DNA from: SZAS-79 sp965279075 | GTDB taxonomy: Bacteria; Pseudomonadota; Gammaproteobacteria; Burkholderiales; SG8-39 | NCBI GenBank assembly: GCA_965279075.1 | Contig: CBDIHI010000012.1 | Span: 1,162,500-1,226,499 of the forward strand | DNA length: 64,000 nucleotides | Direction: 5' to 3' | Part shown: in pieces, positions 20,311-29,537 of the stretch | Layout of the letters: each line of letters opens with the position of its first letter | Numbering within the stretch: position 1 is the first letter of the stretch | Notes under the pieces: model-generated | What the model was told of the DNA's origin: nothing | The model's input: the letters and a program-made list of their open reading frames with translations, nothing else | The model's database searches: none | Position numbers and translations under genes: made by a program

Positions 20311-21927
20311 TCAGGGCGCCTTCCTGTACAACCGGTAGCGCTCCGCCTTGTCGCCGGCGCGGCCGAATTCGCCGACCTTGGCCCAGCGCGTGCCGGGCGC
20401 ATCGCGCTCGTGCTTCGGGCTGCCCTGGACCAGCAGGTAGGCGCAGCGCGACTCGGCGGCCTCGTTCCCGATGCGCAGCCCGGCGTGGTAGCTGAGCGCA
20501 GCGCGTTGCGGCACGCCGAGGTTGCGGCCCGCAACGCAGCCGTAGCCGGCCGGCAGCTTGGCGCGCACCTGCTGGGCTACGCCGCGATAGGTCTTCAGGT
20601 GGTCGGCCCACGGCATCCACAGCATGGAAAAAGTGCCCCACAGCAGGATCACGCCGGCGGTCCAGCGCGTCGCGCTGCGCGAGGGCGCGGGCGGCAGGCG
20701 CAGCACGAGCAGGAGCCACAGCAGCGTCAGCGCAAGCGCGACCGCAAACGGCAGCCACGCGAACTGCGGCGTGAACCCGGGCGCGAGCTTGGCGAAGTTG
20801 TTGGCGATCTTCGGCGGCCAGCCGGTCATCATGGCGAGGTAGCCGACCCAGATCAGGAAGGCGAAGAACCCGAAGGTCATCACGCCGAACCAGTCCAGCG
20901 CGGCGGCGGCGCCGCGGCGCAACGTGGGCAGGCCGTGCGCCGCGAAGAGCACCAGCGGCGGCAGTGTCGCGAGGAGGTTGATGTCCTGCTTCGGGCCCAT
21001 CAGGGCCACGCCGAGGAAGGTAAGCGCGAACGCCGCCAGCGGCGCGAACAGCCGCGGCGACAGCAGCGAGCGCCTGCGCGCCCACAGCGTCCACAGCGCA
21101 AGAGGCCACAGCGGCCACAGGAACCAGCCCGAAATCCCGAAGAAGTAGCGCAGGTTGCCGCCGTAGTCGCCGCGCGGCGTGGTGGCGAGGGCGAGCCAGT
21201 CCGTGAACAGCGCCGGCGAGTGCGAGCGCAGCGCGAGGGGCCAGGTGAGCGCCACGGCAACCAAGGTGATCGCGCTGGCGACGAGGAACTGCGCCCGGCG
21301 CGCGGTACGCAGTTCGGCGCATGCCGCCGTGGACAGCAGGGCCGCGCCGTAGAGCGCGAGCGGCGTGACGAAACCGGTGGACAGGAAGGCGATGCCGAGC
21401 GCGAGGCCGAAACCGAGGCCCGCCGGCAGCGGCGGGGCGGCCGGGCGCAGCAGCAGGCACAGCGCCGCGCCGCAGGCCGCCAGCGTGGTCAGGTCGGTGA
21501 TCGCCTCGTGGGCATGGACCATCAGGCCGATCGTGCCGATGAGCAGCAGCACCGCGGCGGCCGATTCGGTGCCGGTGTCCTCATCCTTGGCGGGGGTGCC
21601 GGCGGCCGCGTGCAGGAAGGCGCAGGCCGCAAGCACCGCGAGGCCGCTTGCGACGCGTGCCGCGTCGTGGAACGGCAGCGCGAATGCGGTCATCTTCGCG
21701 AACAGCAGCGCGGCCCAGTGGAAGAAGGGGGGATCCTCCAGCCAGGGCTCGCCCGCGATCCGCGGCACCAGCCAGTCCCCTGACAGGTGCATCTGGTGGA
21801 TGATCTCGACGCCGATCGCGTCGAAGGACTTCCACGGATCGTGTGCGAGCAGGCCCGGCAGCACGAATGCGAGGGCGAGCAGGGCCAGCAGGCCGCGGGA
21901 AGGGGGGAGGGCGACCAGGGCCCGCAA
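20311..21927 (-). CDS. ArnT-like GT39 family glycosyltransferase
   Basis: 538-residue polytopic membrane protein of the ArnT/PMT superfamily, which transfers a sugar from a polyprenyl-phosphate donor in the periplasm. About ten or more hydrophobic helices are visible, and the first periplasmic loop has the FDAIGVEIIHQM (acidic residue) and EDPPFFHW features typical of the catalytic loop. The acceptor may be lipid A or a glycan, and sequence does not decide. It lies upstream of pgi with a gap of 7 bp. Confidence 0.82.
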   Translation of the reverse strand: MRALVALPPSRGLLALLALAFVLPGLLAHDPWKSFDAIGVEIIHQMHLSGDWLVPRIAGEPWLEDPPFFHWAALLFAKMTAFALPFHDAARVASGLAVLAACAFLHAAAGTPAKDEDTGTESAAAVLLLIGTIGLMVHAHEAITDLTTLAACGAALCLLLRPAAPPLPAGLGFGLALGIAFLSTGFVTPLALYGAALLSTAACAELRTARRAQFLVASAITLVAVALTWPLALRSHSPALFTDWLALATTPRGDYGGNLRYFFGISGWFLWPLWPLALWTLWARRRSLLSPRLFAPLAAFALTFLGVALMGPKQDINLLATLPPLVLFAAHGLPTLRRGAAAALDWFGVMTFGFFAFLIWVGYLAMMTGWPPKIANNFAKLAPGFTPQFAWLPFAVALALTLLWLLLVLRLPPAPSRSATRWTAGVILLWGTFSMLWMPWADHLKTYRGVAQQVRAKLPAGYGCVAGRNLGVPQRAALSYHAGLRIGNEAAESRCAYLLVQGSPKHERDAPGTRWAKVGEFGRAGDKAERYRLYRKAP

Positions 21928-22020
21928 TGCGCTCAGCGGGTCCTCACCGGGCTACTGGCCTGATCATGCGGCGATTCTACCATCCGGGATGGGTGTTATG
22001 AACTCAAGCTTTTGTTTTTC

Positions 22021-22056
22021 AAAAGAAAAAGCCCCCGGACTCGCGCCGCGGGGGCT
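22021..22056 (-). terminator. Rho-independent terminator after rpmE2
   Basis: Read on the minus strand: a 7-bp GC stem (AGCCCCC / GGGGGCT, 22056-22050 with 22036-22030) followed by TTTTTCTTTT. It lies about 24 bp after the rpmE2 stop codon and before the GT39 gene. Confidence 0.85.
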
Positions 22057-22079
22057 TTCTCGGACCAGCCCGTGGAGGC

Positions 22080-22343
22080 TCAGGCCGGCTTGGCCTTGGG
22101 CGCGTAGCGGCGCTTGAACTTCTCGATGCGGCCGGCGGTGTCGACGATCTTCTGCTTGCCCGTGTAGAACGGGTGCGACTCGGAGGAGATCTCGATCTTG
22201 ACCAGGGGATAGTCCTTCCCGTCGGTCCACTTCATGGTCTCGCGACCCTTGGTCTCGACGCACGAGCGGGTGAGGAACGAGAAACTGCAGCTCGTGTCGA
22301 GGAAAATGACTTCCGTGTATTCGGGGTGACCGGCGGTTTTCAT
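22080..22343 (-). CDS. rpmE2: Large ribosomal subunit protein bL31, type B
   Basis: 87-residue type B bL31. It begins MKTAGHPEYTEVIFLDTSC and contains SESHPFYTGKQKIVDTAGRIEKF, the family signature. It has two Cys, but not the CxxC zinc site that marks the type A zinc-bound form. Its own promoter (22437-22465) and terminator make it a single-gene transcript between rho and the GT39 gene. No Zur-like box is visible. Confidence 0.94.
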   Translation of the reverse strand: MKTAGHPEYTEVIFLDTSCSFSFLTRSCVETKGRETMKWTDGKDYPLVKIEISSESHPFYTGKQKIVDTAGRIEKFKRRYAPKAKPA

Positions 22344-22356
22344 TGGGCTTTCCTGT

Positions 22357-22415
22357 GGTTGCCGCGAGGTTCGCCGCGGCGTGGGCATTCGGTTGCCGCG
22401 GGGTTGTGCCGCGGC
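22357..22415 (-). repeat. Tandem repeat in the rpmE2 mRNA leader
   Basis: Two near-identical GC-rich units, 22357-22380 and 22391-22415, both starting GGTTGCCGCG on the plus strand and ending GCCGCGGC. They sit in the 5' untranslated leader of rpmE2, between its promoter and ATG, so they could fold or act as an autoregulatory target. See finding. Confidence 0.55.
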
Positions 22416-22436
22416 GGCCATAAAATCGAGCCGCGA

Positions 22437-22465
22437 ATTATACGTAAATCAGGGGCTTAACGCAA
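22437..22465 (-). promoter_or_regulatory. Sigma-70 promoter of rpmE2
   Basis: On the minus strand TTGCGT (22465-22460), a 17-base spacer and a perfect TATAAT (22442-22437). The start point should fall near 22430, giving a leader of about 87 nt. Confidence 0.75.
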
Positions 22466-22466
22466 T

Positions 22467-22483
22467 CCCGGGGTTTCCCCGGG
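22467..22483 (-). terminator. Hairpin after rho
   Basis: Perfect CCCGGGG-TTT-CCCCGGG inverted repeat 10 bp beyond the rho stop codon. The bases after it on the minus strand are not clearly U-rich, so it may slow polymerase or protect the 3' end. Confidence 0.4.
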
Positions 22484-22492
22484 GGGCCGCCC

Positions 22493-23752
<1,260 letters not shown>

Positions 23753-23957
23753 GGCGAACGCCGAAAGGAAGGATCGTGGACCGCGGAGAGCTTCGAAGGG
23801 GTGGCACCGGATCGCGGTGCTGGGACCTGCCTGGTTCTGCCCGGGATTTACTGCTTCGCTTGCCGGTTGCCGCGCTGCCTGCCGCGCCGCCTGCCGGTTT
23901 ACGGCCGCGCCGGGGGTGACCCGGGACGCGGCGATTCAGTGCTTAAGACTAAGACCT

Positions 23958-24287
23958 TTAGATATTGCTGTCAAGGAACGCCGTGAGCTGCGACTTCGAC
24001 AGCGCGCCCACCTTGGTCGCCTCGACGTTGCCGTTCTTGAAGAGCATCAGCGTGGGGATCCCGCGGATGCCGAACTTGGCCGGCACGGCCTGGTTCTCGT
24101 CGACGTTGATCTTGGCGATCTTCACGCGACCGGCATAGTCCCTGGCGACCTCCTCGAGGATCGGTGCGATCGACTTGCACGGGCCGCACCACTCCGCCCA
24201 GTAGTCCAGCAGGACGGGGACATCGGACTTGAGGACGTCGGGCTCGAAGCTGGCGTCGGTGACATGCTGTATTGAAGGACTGCTCAT
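23958..24287 (-). CDS. trxA: Thioredoxin
   Basis: 109-residue thioredoxin 1. The redox motif WCGPC sits in YWAEWCGPCKSIAPIL, and the cis-Pro loop GIRGIPTLMLFKNG is present. The ATG at 24287 gives a family-like N-terminus MSSPSIQHVTDASF; the open frame runs on upstream without conservation. Divergent from fdxA and upstream of rho on the same strand, an order common in Betaproteobacteria. Confidence 0.95.
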   Translation of the reverse strand: MSSPSIQHVTDASFEPDVLKSDVPVLLDYWAEWCGPCKSIAPILEEVARDYAGRVKIAKINVDENQAVPAKFGIRGIPTLMLFKNGNVEATKVGALSKSQLTAFLDSNI

Positions 24288-24455
24288 GGTTCCTCGGTGT
24301 GCTGTTGGGGGGTCGCTTGGGGGGATGTGGGAGCCTGAGGCTCGCCGCAAGCATGGCCTAATTATGGGGGCGACCCCGGGGAACGCAAGGGCACATGCTA
24401 AACTGCGGATTCGTAACCCTATTTCCCTTCCCAACCCCGGCATCCCGTATCCACA

Positions 24456-24779
24456 ATGGCCTTTGTCGTCACCGAATCCTGCATCAAGTGCAAGTACACC
24501 GACTGTGTCGACGTGTGCCCCGTGGATTGTTTTCGCGAGGGCCCCAACATGCTGGTCATCGACCCTGACGAGTGCATCGACTGCACGCTGTGCGTCCCGG
24601 AATGCCCGGTGGAGGCGATCTTCGCCGAGGACGATGTGCCGGACACGCAGCAGGCGTTCATAGCGCTGAACGCGGAACTCGCCAAGGGCTGGAAGCCCCT
24701 GATCGAGAGGAAGGACGCGCCCGCCGACGCCGACGCGTGGACGAAGGTCAAGGACAAGAAGGGCCTGCTGGAGCGCTGA
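24456..24779 (+). CDS. fdxA: Ferredoxin FdxA (7Fe, [3Fe-4S][4Fe-4S])
   Basis: 107-residue bacterial ferredoxin. The cluster ligands are visible: Cys9, Cys12 (of CIKC), Cys17, Cys21 and Cys25 in the first half and Cys40, Cys43, Cys46, Cys50 (CIDCTLCVPEC) in the second. The C-terminal extension after residue 60 is typical of FdxA. Convergent with cydB, with only 7 bp between the stops and no clear terminator. Confidence 0.93.
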   Translation: MAFVVTESCIKCKYTDCVDVCPVDCFREGPNMLVIDPDECIDCTLCVPECPVEAIFAEDDVPDTQQAFIALNAELAKGWKPLIERKDAPADADAWTKVKDKKGLLER

Positions 24780-24786
24780 GCGTGCC

Positions 24787-25779
24787 TCAGTAGTACGTCA
24801 GCGCCCGCACCTTTCCACGGAATACGCGGTAGGCGAACACGGTGTAGCCGGCAAGCAGCGGCATGACCAGGACCGCCCCGTAAAGCACCATCCACAGGGC
24901 AGAGGGGTGCGCCGCCGCCTCCCAGATCGTCAGCCGGTCGATCACCACATACGGGAACAGGCTGTAGGCCAGTCCGACGAACGCCAGCGCGAAAATCGTT
25001 ACGCCGCCCGCGAACGGTGCCCAATCGGGGGCGGCCCGGCCGGCGCGAAGCTCGCCGACCGAACGCCAGACCCACAGCCCCGCGGCAACGCTCGCAAGCG
25101 GGAGCAGCATCAGCGCGAGCGTGCCTGGAAAATCGAACCACTTGAGGCGCACCGTTTCGCTTGCCAGCGGCGTGGCGGCGCTGACCAGCGCAACCCCGAG
25201 GGCGACCCAAAGCAGTCCCCAGCGCGCCCACGCGAACGCCTTGCGCTGGAGGTCCCCCTCCGTACGGAGGATCAGCCACGTCGCGCCGAGCAGCACATAG
25301 CCTCCGCAGAGGGACGCACCGGACACGATTGCGAACGCCAGGTAGCCGAAACCCGACTCAAAGCCGGTCACGTAGCGCCCCAGCATGTATCCCTGGGCGA
25401 ACGAGGCGAGGAACGAGCCGAACCAGAACAGCCCGTTCCACAGTTCGCGATGCCATCCGTCGGCTTTCACGCGAAATTCGAACGCAACACCGCGCAGCAT
25501 CAGCCCGATGAGCATCGCGGTAACCGGCAGGTAGAGCGCCCCGAGGATGATTCCGTGTGCGGCCGGGAATGCGGCAAGCAGGATGCCTATGCCCAGCACC
25601 AGCCAGGTCTCGTTGGCGTCCCAGAACGGCCCTATCGAGGCCACCATGAGCCCCTGCTCTTCCTGCGTGCCGGCCGGCATCAGCATGCCTACGCCGAGGT
25701 CGTACCCGTCCAGCACCACGTACATCAGGATCGCGAAACCCATCAGCACGGTGAATACGAGCGGCAGGTCGAGGTTCAT
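24787..25779 (-). CDS. cydB: Cytochrome bd-type ubiquinol oxidase subunit II
   Basis: 330-residue membrane subunit of the bd/CIO terminal oxidase. It begins MNLDLPLVFTVLMGF and contains DGYDLGVGML, GPFWDANETWLVLG and the ATPLAS segments typical of CydB, with about eight helices. The ATG overlaps the cydA stop (ATGA). No cydX-like small gene follows: the next feature is the fdxA stop. Confidence 0.93.
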   Translation of the reverse strand: MNLDLPLVFTVLMGFAILMYVVLDGYDLGVGMLMPAGTQEEQGLMVASIGPFWDANETWLVLGIGILLAAFPAAHGIILGALYLPVTAMLIGLMLRGVAFEFRVKADGWHRELWNGLFWFGSFLASFAQGYMLGRYVTGFESGFGYLAFAIVSGASLCGGYVLLGATWLILRTEGDLQRKAFAWARWGLLWVALGVALVSAATPLASETVRLKWFDFPGTLALMLLPLASVAAGLWVWRSVGELRAGRAAPDWAPFAGGVTIFALAFVGLAYSLFPYVVIDRLTIWEAAAHPSALWMVLYGAVLVMPLLAGYTVFAYRVFRGKVRALTYY

Positions 25780-27080
25780 GCCTGTGCCCCCTTGCCGGCG
25801 ATGTGCGTGATGACCACCATGTAAGCCGCGAGCATGGCGGCGTACGTCACCACATAGCCTGTCAGGCTGGCGCCGAGTTGGGCCTCGGGAACCTTTCCCA
25901 CCGCATCGATGGTTCGCAGCACACCGGTCACCAACCAAGGCTGCCGGCCGATTTCGGTGACCAGCCACCCTGCGAGCGTGGCGACCCATCCTGCGAACGT
26001 ACACGCGGCGAACCCAAGAAGCAGCCAGCGAGGCGGCGCGCCGCGGCGCAGGTACCACGCGCCCGTCCAGGAAAGCGCGACCATCAGCATTCCGACACCC
26101 ACCATCACCCGGAACGCGAAGAACACCGGCGCGACCGGCGGCGCATCCGGCGCGAACGCATCGATACCCCTGAGTTCGCCATCCGGGTCGTGCTTCAGGA
26201 TCAGGCTGGCCGCTTTCGGGATTTCGACGGCGAAATCGTTGCGCCGTTCCGCCTCGTTGGGGATCGCGAAAAGCACCAGCGGGGCGCCCTTTTCGGTGTT
26301 CCAGAGCGCTTCGATCGCCGCGATCTTCGCCGGCTGGTGCTCGAGCGTGTTGAGGCCGTGCAGGTCGCCGATGAACACCTGGAACGGGGCGAGCAGGGCC
26401 GCCACCGCCACCCCCGTGCGCATGCTGCGGAGCGCAGCGGCATCTCCCGGCGCGCGCAACAGGCGCCATGCCGACAGCCCCGCGATCACGAACGAAGCGG
26501 TGAGCCCCGAGGCCAGCAGCATGTGCGTGAGACGGTAGGGAAAGGACGGGTTGAAGATCACCCGCAGCCAGTCGCCGGCGATGATCTGCCCGTCCGCGAT
26601 CACGTGGCCGGCCGGGGTCTGCATCCAGGAGTTGAGGGCGAGGATCCAGAACGCCGAAAGCGAAGTACCGATCGCCACCATGAGCGTTGCGAACAGGTGC
26701 ACGCGGGGCGAGACGCGTTGCATGCCGAACAGCATCACGCCGAGGAAGGTCGCTTCGAGGAAGAAGGCGAACATGACCTCGTACGCGAGAAGCGGCCCCG
26801 CGATGTTCCCGACCTTGCCCATGTAGCCCGGCCAGTTGGTGCCGAACTGGAAGGACATCGTGATGCCCGAGACAACGCCCATCGCGAAGGACAGCGCGAA
26901 CACCTTGACCCACAGCTTGTACGCCTCCAGCCAATGGGCCTCTCCAGAGCGGTGGAAGCGCACCCTGAAATACACGAGGAACCACGCCAGCGCGATGGTC
27001 AGCGTCGGGAAGAGGATGTGGAACGCAATGTTCAGCCCGAACTGCGTGCGCGCGAGGAGGAGGGCGTCGGTGGCTTCCAT
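25776..27080 (-). CDS. cydA: Cytochrome bd-type ubiquinol oxidase subunit I (short Q-loop, CIO-like)
   Basis: 434-residue heme-bearing subunit that oxidises ubiquinol and reduces O2. His21 in NIAFHILFPTL matches the first heme ligand; GRQPW and a second His in TSFPYRLTHMLLASG-type helix (YRLTHM) are present. The protein is well below the 522 residues of E. coli CydA, consistent with a short Q-loop as in cyanide-insensitive oxidases. The ATG at 27080 fits the family start. It lies 34 bp downstream of the PNPOx-fold gene, likely in one transcript. Confidence 0.92.
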   Translation of the reverse strand: MEATDALLLARTQFGLNIAFHILFPTLTIALAWFLVYFRVRFHRSGEAHWLEAYKLWVKVFALSFAMGVVSGITMSFQFGTNWPGYMGKVGNIAGPLLAYEVMFAFFLEATFLGVMLFGMQRVSPRVHLFATLMVAIGTSLSAFWILALNSWMQTPAGHVIADGQIIAGDWLRVIFNPSFPYRLTHMLLASGLTASFVIAGLSAWRLLRAPGDAAALRSMRTGVAVAALLAPFQVFIGDLHGLNTLEHQPAKIAAIEALWNTEKGAPLVLFAIPNEAERRNDFAVEIPKAASLILKHDPDGELRGIDAFAPDAPPVAPVFFAFRVMVGVGMLMVALSWTGAWYLRRGAPPRWLLLGFAACTFAGWVATLAGWLVTEIGRQPWLVTGVLRTIDAVGKVPEAQLGASLTGYVVTYAAMLAAYMVVITHIAGKGAQA

Positions 27081-27114
27081 GGGGTGCAGCAGGGTGAATG
27101 CGTCGGGAGCAAGT

Positions 27115-27735
27115 TTAGACCACCGGGGCGGCACCTGGTTCGCGGGCTTGCGCTTCGAGCGCGGCAATGCGCTCTTGCAGGGGCCTCATGGCCTGTGCGA
27201 CCTCTTCCACCGTAAAACGCCGCGTGATGTGCTGCGGGCAGTTCCAGTCGAACGCCTCGACTTCGATGACCGCGACCTGGTCGACGCGGGCGCGATAGTC
27301 CGGCAGTTCGACACGGCGCAGCAGGTCCGGGTCCGCATCGTCCACCGGAACCATGCGCAGCCGCCCGAGGATCTTGAGCCTTTGCCTGTGGACGTAGTCC
27401 ATCACGATCAGCGAGACGCGGTCGTCGTGCGACACGTTCCCGCTGCTCACGTACTGGCGGTTGCCGCGGAATTCTGCGAACGCGAGCCGGGTGGGCGAGA
27501 TGACCCTGAGGAATCCCGCCGGGCCGCCGCGATGCTGCACGTAGGGCCAGCCGGTCTCCCCGACCGAGGCCAGGAAAAAGCTGTCCGCAGAAGCCAGGTA
27601 GGCGGCCTCCTGCTCGCCCAGCCCTTCGCCGGGACCCGCCCCGGCCTGCATGCGCGCGTAGGCGGCGCGCGACCCGTGCGCCTCCTGCTGCGCCTGTACG
27701 GATGGCGTGAACGCGATCTCGGCGAAGGTCTTCAT
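27115..27735 (-). CDS. Pyridoxamine 5'-phosphate oxidase-fold (flavin-binding split barrel) protein
   Basis: 206-residue protein with a central PNPOx-like split barrel (about 40-130): FFLASVGETGWPYVQHRGGPAGF followed by FAEFRGNRQYVSSGN. This subgroup binds FMN or F420-like cofactors and acts in redox or detoxification reactions; the substrate is unknown. A C-terminal helix may be coiled coil (MRPLQERIAALEAQ). The ATG overlaps the stop of the 24-codon ORF upstream, and cydA follows, so it probably leads the cydAB operon. Confidence 0.85.
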   Translation of the reverse strand: MKTFAEIAFTPSVQAQQEAHGSRAAYARMQAGAGPGEGLGEQEAAYLASADSFFLASVGETGWPYVQHRGGPAGFLRVISPTRLAFAEFRGNRQYVSSGNVSHDDRVSLIVMDYVHRQRLKILGRLRMVPVDDADPDLLRRVELPDYRARVDQVAVIEVEAFDWNCPQHITRRFTVEEVAQAMRPLQERIAALEAQAREPGAAPVV

Positions 27736-27806
27736 GGCGTCTCCCAGGCGGCCTTGCGCGCGTCGAGCAGTGCGACTCTCGGGTCGACGATGCTGATGCG
27801 TGACAT
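27732..27806 (-). CDS. 24-codon ORF translationally coupled to the PNPOx-fold gene
   Basis: A short frame encoding 24 residues (begins MSRISIVDPRVALL, ends AAWETP), preceded by AGGAG at an ideal 6-base distance (27817-27813). Its TGA overlaps the ATG of the next gene (ATGA). It is therefore very likely translated. The first residues resemble the N-terminus of carboxymuconolactone decarboxylase/AhpD-type proteins (MSRIS-VDP), so it may be a remnant of such a gene or a leader peptide. Not identified further. Confidence 0.5.
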   Translation of the reverse strand: MSRISIVDPRVALLDARKAAWETP

Positions 27807-27840
27807 GGTGTGCTCCTGTGGGTTGGGTGGCCCGGCCTCA

Positions 27841-27938
27841 TGGCCCGACCGTGGAGCGGATGTTGATTGATGCGTAAAGATAAATAAATGCAGAGTATTT
27901 AAGTTTATAAGTAATAGTTTTTCAGTAATAATCCGGCC
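27841..27938. promoter_or_regulatory. AT-rich divergent regulatory region (LysR gene / PNPOx-cydAB)
   Basis: Between the micro-ORF and the LysR gene lies an AT-rich stretch, about 27870-27930, in a very GC-rich setting. It includes TATTTAAGTTTATAAGTAATA and a repeated AGTAATA (about 27910 and 27923). LysR regulators typically bind such divergent promoters at T-N11-A dyads; no single perfect site stands out. Confidence 0.5.
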
Positions 27939-28823
27939 ATGGACAAGCTGCGGGCCATGCAGGTCTTCGTGCAGGTCGTCGATGCGGGCAGCATGTCCGC
28001 GGCGGCGGAGGCGCTCGACCTTTCGGGCCCGGCGGTCGTGCGCTCGCTCGCGGCGCTGGAGCGCGCGGTCGGCGCCCGGCTGCTCAATCGCACCACGCGC
28101 AGGTCTTCGCTGTCCGACGAGGGGCGCGAGTATTACGAGCGCTGCAAGCGCGTGCTCGCGGAGGTCGAAGAGGCCGACGCCGCGCTGTCGGCGCGGCGCA
28201 TCGAGCCCCGCGGCAGGCTGCGCCTGACCGCCCCGGTCACCTACGGACGGATGCACGTGGCACCCGTGGCAGCGGAGTTCGCCGCGAAGTACCCCGCGGT
28301 CGAGATCGAACTGCTGCTGCTGGACCGCGTGGTGGACCTCGTCGAGGAGGGCATCGACGCGGCCGTGCGCATCGGGCACCTGGCGGAATCGTCGATGGTG
28401 GCCCTGAAGGTGGGCGAGACCCGGCGAGTCACGTGCGCTGCGCCGGCCTATCTCAGGCGCGCTGGCACGCCCTCGGTGCCGAAGGATCTCCTGGCGCACC
28501 GGACCATCCATTTCAGCGGGCTGTCGCCGTCGGCCGAATGGCAGTTCGGCGGCGGGTCGCCTGCACCCGTCCGCGTCCGCCCGTTCCTGCGGACCAACCA
28601 TGTCGACGCCGCCCTCGATGCCTGCCTTCGCGGCCTGGGATGCGCGCAGTTCCTCAGTTACCAGGTCCGCGAGCAGGTCGAGGCCCGCAAACTGCGCCTG
28701 GTCCTGCAGGACTTCGACCCTCCGCCCGTCCCCATCCAGTTGGTCTATCCGCACGGTCGCCAGCTGTCGTCGAACGTCCGGGCTTTCGTGGACCTCGCCG
28801 TCTCCCGGCTGCGGCCGGCTTGA
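27939..28823 (+). CDS. LysR-family transcriptional regulator
   Basis: 294-residue LTTR with an N-terminal winged HTH (AMQVFVQVVDAGSMSAAAEALDLS at about 6-29) and a C-terminal periplasmic-binding-protein-like effector domain from about residue 90. It resembles the group with GRLRLTAPVTYGRMHVAP after the linker. Divergent from the PNPOx-cydAB unit, so regulation of that unit is the default hypothesis. The effector is unknown. Confidence 0.9.
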   Translation: MDKLRAMQVFVQVVDAGSMSAAAEALDLSGPAVVRSLAALERAVGARLLNRTTRRSSLSDEGREYYERCKRVLAEVEEADAALSARRIEPRGRLRLTAPVTYGRMHVAPVAAEFAAKYPAVEIELLLLDRVVDLVEEGIDAAVRIGHLAESSMVALKVGETRRVTCAAPAYLRRAGTPSVPKDLLAHRTIHFSGLSPSAEWQFGGGSPAPVRVRPFLRTNHVDAALDACLRGLGCAQFLSYQVREQVEARKLRLVLQDFDPPPVPIQLVYPHGRQLSSNVRAFVDLAVSRLRPA

Positions 28824-28904
28824 GCAGGCTCCCGGCCGTGTAAGGTTCCGCCCGCTCTCCCGACCAACGGGCACTTTTCGCTTTCCTCCGGGAGGGGCGG
28901 CACC

Positions 28905-29537
28905 ATGGAAACGGCAAACAAGGGTCGACCTGACGAGTGGGTCAGGATCCACCCGCTGATGGTCCGGATCTGCCATTGGGTCAACGTCGTGGCGTTCACG
29001 CTCATGCTTCTCAGCGGCTGGCGGATCTACAACGCCGCGCCGGTCTTCGACTTCTATATCCCCAAATCCATCACGCTCGGTGGCTGGCTGGGCGGCGCGA
29101 TCCAGTGGCATTTCGCGGCGATGTGGCTGTTCGCCCTGAACGGCCTCGCCTATATCGCCTTTGGCATCGTGTCCGGCCACTTTCGCCGCAAGCTGCTGCC
29201 CGTTACGCCGCGCGAAATTTTCGAGGCGGTGCTGGAGGCCCTGCGCGGCAAGCTCGCGCACGAGGATCTGTCCGTCTACAACGCCGCGCAGCGCGCGGCT
29301 TACCTGTCCCTGATCGCTGCCCTGGTCGTGCTGGTGCTTTCCGGCCTCGCGATCTGGAAGCCCGTGCAACTGCATTGGCTCGTGTGGCTGATGGGCGACT
29401 TCGACAACGCGCGCGTCGTGCATTTCCTCGCGATGGCCGCGGCCGTGCTGATCGTGGTGGTGCACGTTGCCATGGTGATCCTCGTGCCGCGCACTTTCCC
29501 GACGATGATCACCGGCCGCGCCCGGAGGGCAGCATGA
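28905..29537 (+). CDS. Cytochrome b/b6 domain-containing membrane protein
   Basis: 210-residue protein with four hydrophobic helices of the cytochrome b561/Ni-hydrogenase b-type family. Candidate heme ligands are His in MVRICHWVNVV, IQWHFAAMW and VVHFLAMA. GGGAGGGG precedes the ATG. Its stop overlaps the start of the molybdopterin oxidoreductase gene (ATGA), so it is very likely the membrane electron partner of that enzyme, as MsrQ is for MsrP, although it is not MsrQ-like in sequence. Confidence 0.85.
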   Translation: METANKGRPDEWVRIHPLMVRICHWVNVVAFTLMLLSGWRIYNAAPVFDFYIPKSITLGGWLGGAIQWHFAAMWLFALNGLAYIAFGIVSGHFRRKLLPVTPREIFEAVLEALRGKLAHEDLSVYNAAQRAAYLSLIAALVVLVLSGLAIWKPVQLHWLVWLMGDFDNARVVHFLAMAAAVLIVVVHVAMVILVPRTFPTMITGRARRAA

